64,000 nt of DNA, taken from the NCBI RefSeq assembly GCF_900113695.1, contig NZ_FOQH01000002.1, positions 558,001 to 622,000 of the forward strand, in the 5' to 3' direction. Position numbers and translations under genes: made by a program. Shown here one piece after another: positions 63,814 through 64,000 of the stretch. Source of the DNA: Albimonas pacifica. GTDB taxonomy: Bacteria > Pseudomonadota > Alphaproteobacteria > Rhodobacterales > Rhodobacteraceae. The number at the start of each line of letters is the position of its first letter. Position 1 is the first letter of the stretch. A model generated the notes under the pieces. The model saw only the letters and a program-made list of their open reading frames with translations, did no database searches and was not told the origin of the DNA.

Positions 63814-64000
63814 ATGAGCCGGGACGACGCCATCGCGACAGCGCAGGCCTATTTCGACGCGGGCGGGTTCGAGGCGGACCTCGCCCGCCTCGTCGCCATC
63901 CCCTCCGAGAGCCAGACGCCGCAGGGCCTGCCCCACTGCCGGCGCTACCTCGACGAGGCGATGGCCCCGGCCTTCGCGGCGCTGGGCTTCGAGACCCGGA
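63814..64000 (+). CDS. M20-family metallopeptidase/amidohydrolase, N-terminus (cut by window edge)
   Basis: The first 62 residues of a protein that runs past the window. VAIPSESQTP near residue 28 and the pattern LPHCRRYLDEAMAPAFAALGFETR match the N-terminus of M20 peptidases (ArgE/DapE/CPDG2 type). The metal ligands lie further on and cannot be seen. GGGAGAGGG precedes the ATG. With purine-breakdown neighbours it could be an amidohydrolase of a ureide or carbamoyl compound, but an ordinary peptidase is equally possible. Confidence 0.8.
   Translation, partial: MSRDDAIATAQAYFDAGGFEADLARLVAIPSESQTPQGLPHCRRYLDEAMAPAFAALGFETR

Overview
The window is very GC-rich DNA with tightly packed operons, many joined by 4-base ATGA/GTGA overlaps. 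GC content, Tat-type leaders, a fused UraD-UraH protein, a TctCAB uptake system and a BMP-type nucleoside transporter suggest an alphaproteobacterium, probably near the Rhodobacterales. That placement is inference; no rRNA or tRNA gene is present to test it.

Positions 1-45823 look like one siderophore locus: two divergent assembly-line operons from a shared promoter region at 18084-18273, then an iron-uptake operon. The leftward operon (18083 down to beyond position 1) encodes an NRPS with a TubC-like docking N-terminus and terminal reductase, a methyltransferase, a class III aminotransferase, an MbtH protein, two unrecognised small proteins, a free-standing C-T didomain, a PKS module, a C-A-T NRPS and an NRPS cut by the window edge. 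The rightward operon (18274-38219) encodes a fatty acyl-AMP ligase/ACP, a PKS module, a luciferase-like monooxygenase, two NRPSs, a MATE exporter and an EntD/Sfp-type phosphopantetheinyl transferase. Facing it, 45823-38501 encodes a TonB-dependent receptor with an STN domain, a FhuF-like reductase, a periplasmic binding protein, two FecCD permeases and an ABC ATPase. Likely sequence of events: fatty acid activation, malonyl extension with the beta-keto group kept (both KR domains look dead), oxidation and/or amination of that unit, addition of amino acids (two Gly-like and one Ala-like adenylation codes), export, and recapture as the ferric complex. Several domains are eroded or lack a loading partner, so the product cannot be read off by colinearity.

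Positions 46137-50764 hold a leftward group with a predicted membrane sulfotransferase, an arylsulfotransferase-like beta-propeller protein and a small YVGPGAG membrane protein, then a stretch of about 740 bp without genes but rich in repeats, then a small EF-hand/lipoprotein operon.

Positions 51020-64000 are a nucleobase region: a cytosine deaminase-like amidohydrolase with a complete BMP-type ABC importer, a divergent GntR/FCD regulator, a TctCAB tripartite transporter, a bifunctional OHCU decarboxylase/HIU hydrolase, a divergent LysR regulator, a guanine deaminase-like enzyme and the start of an M20 peptidase. Together these suggest uptake and breakdown of purines and pyrimidines. No CRISPR, insertion sequence, phage gene or RNA gene was seen.
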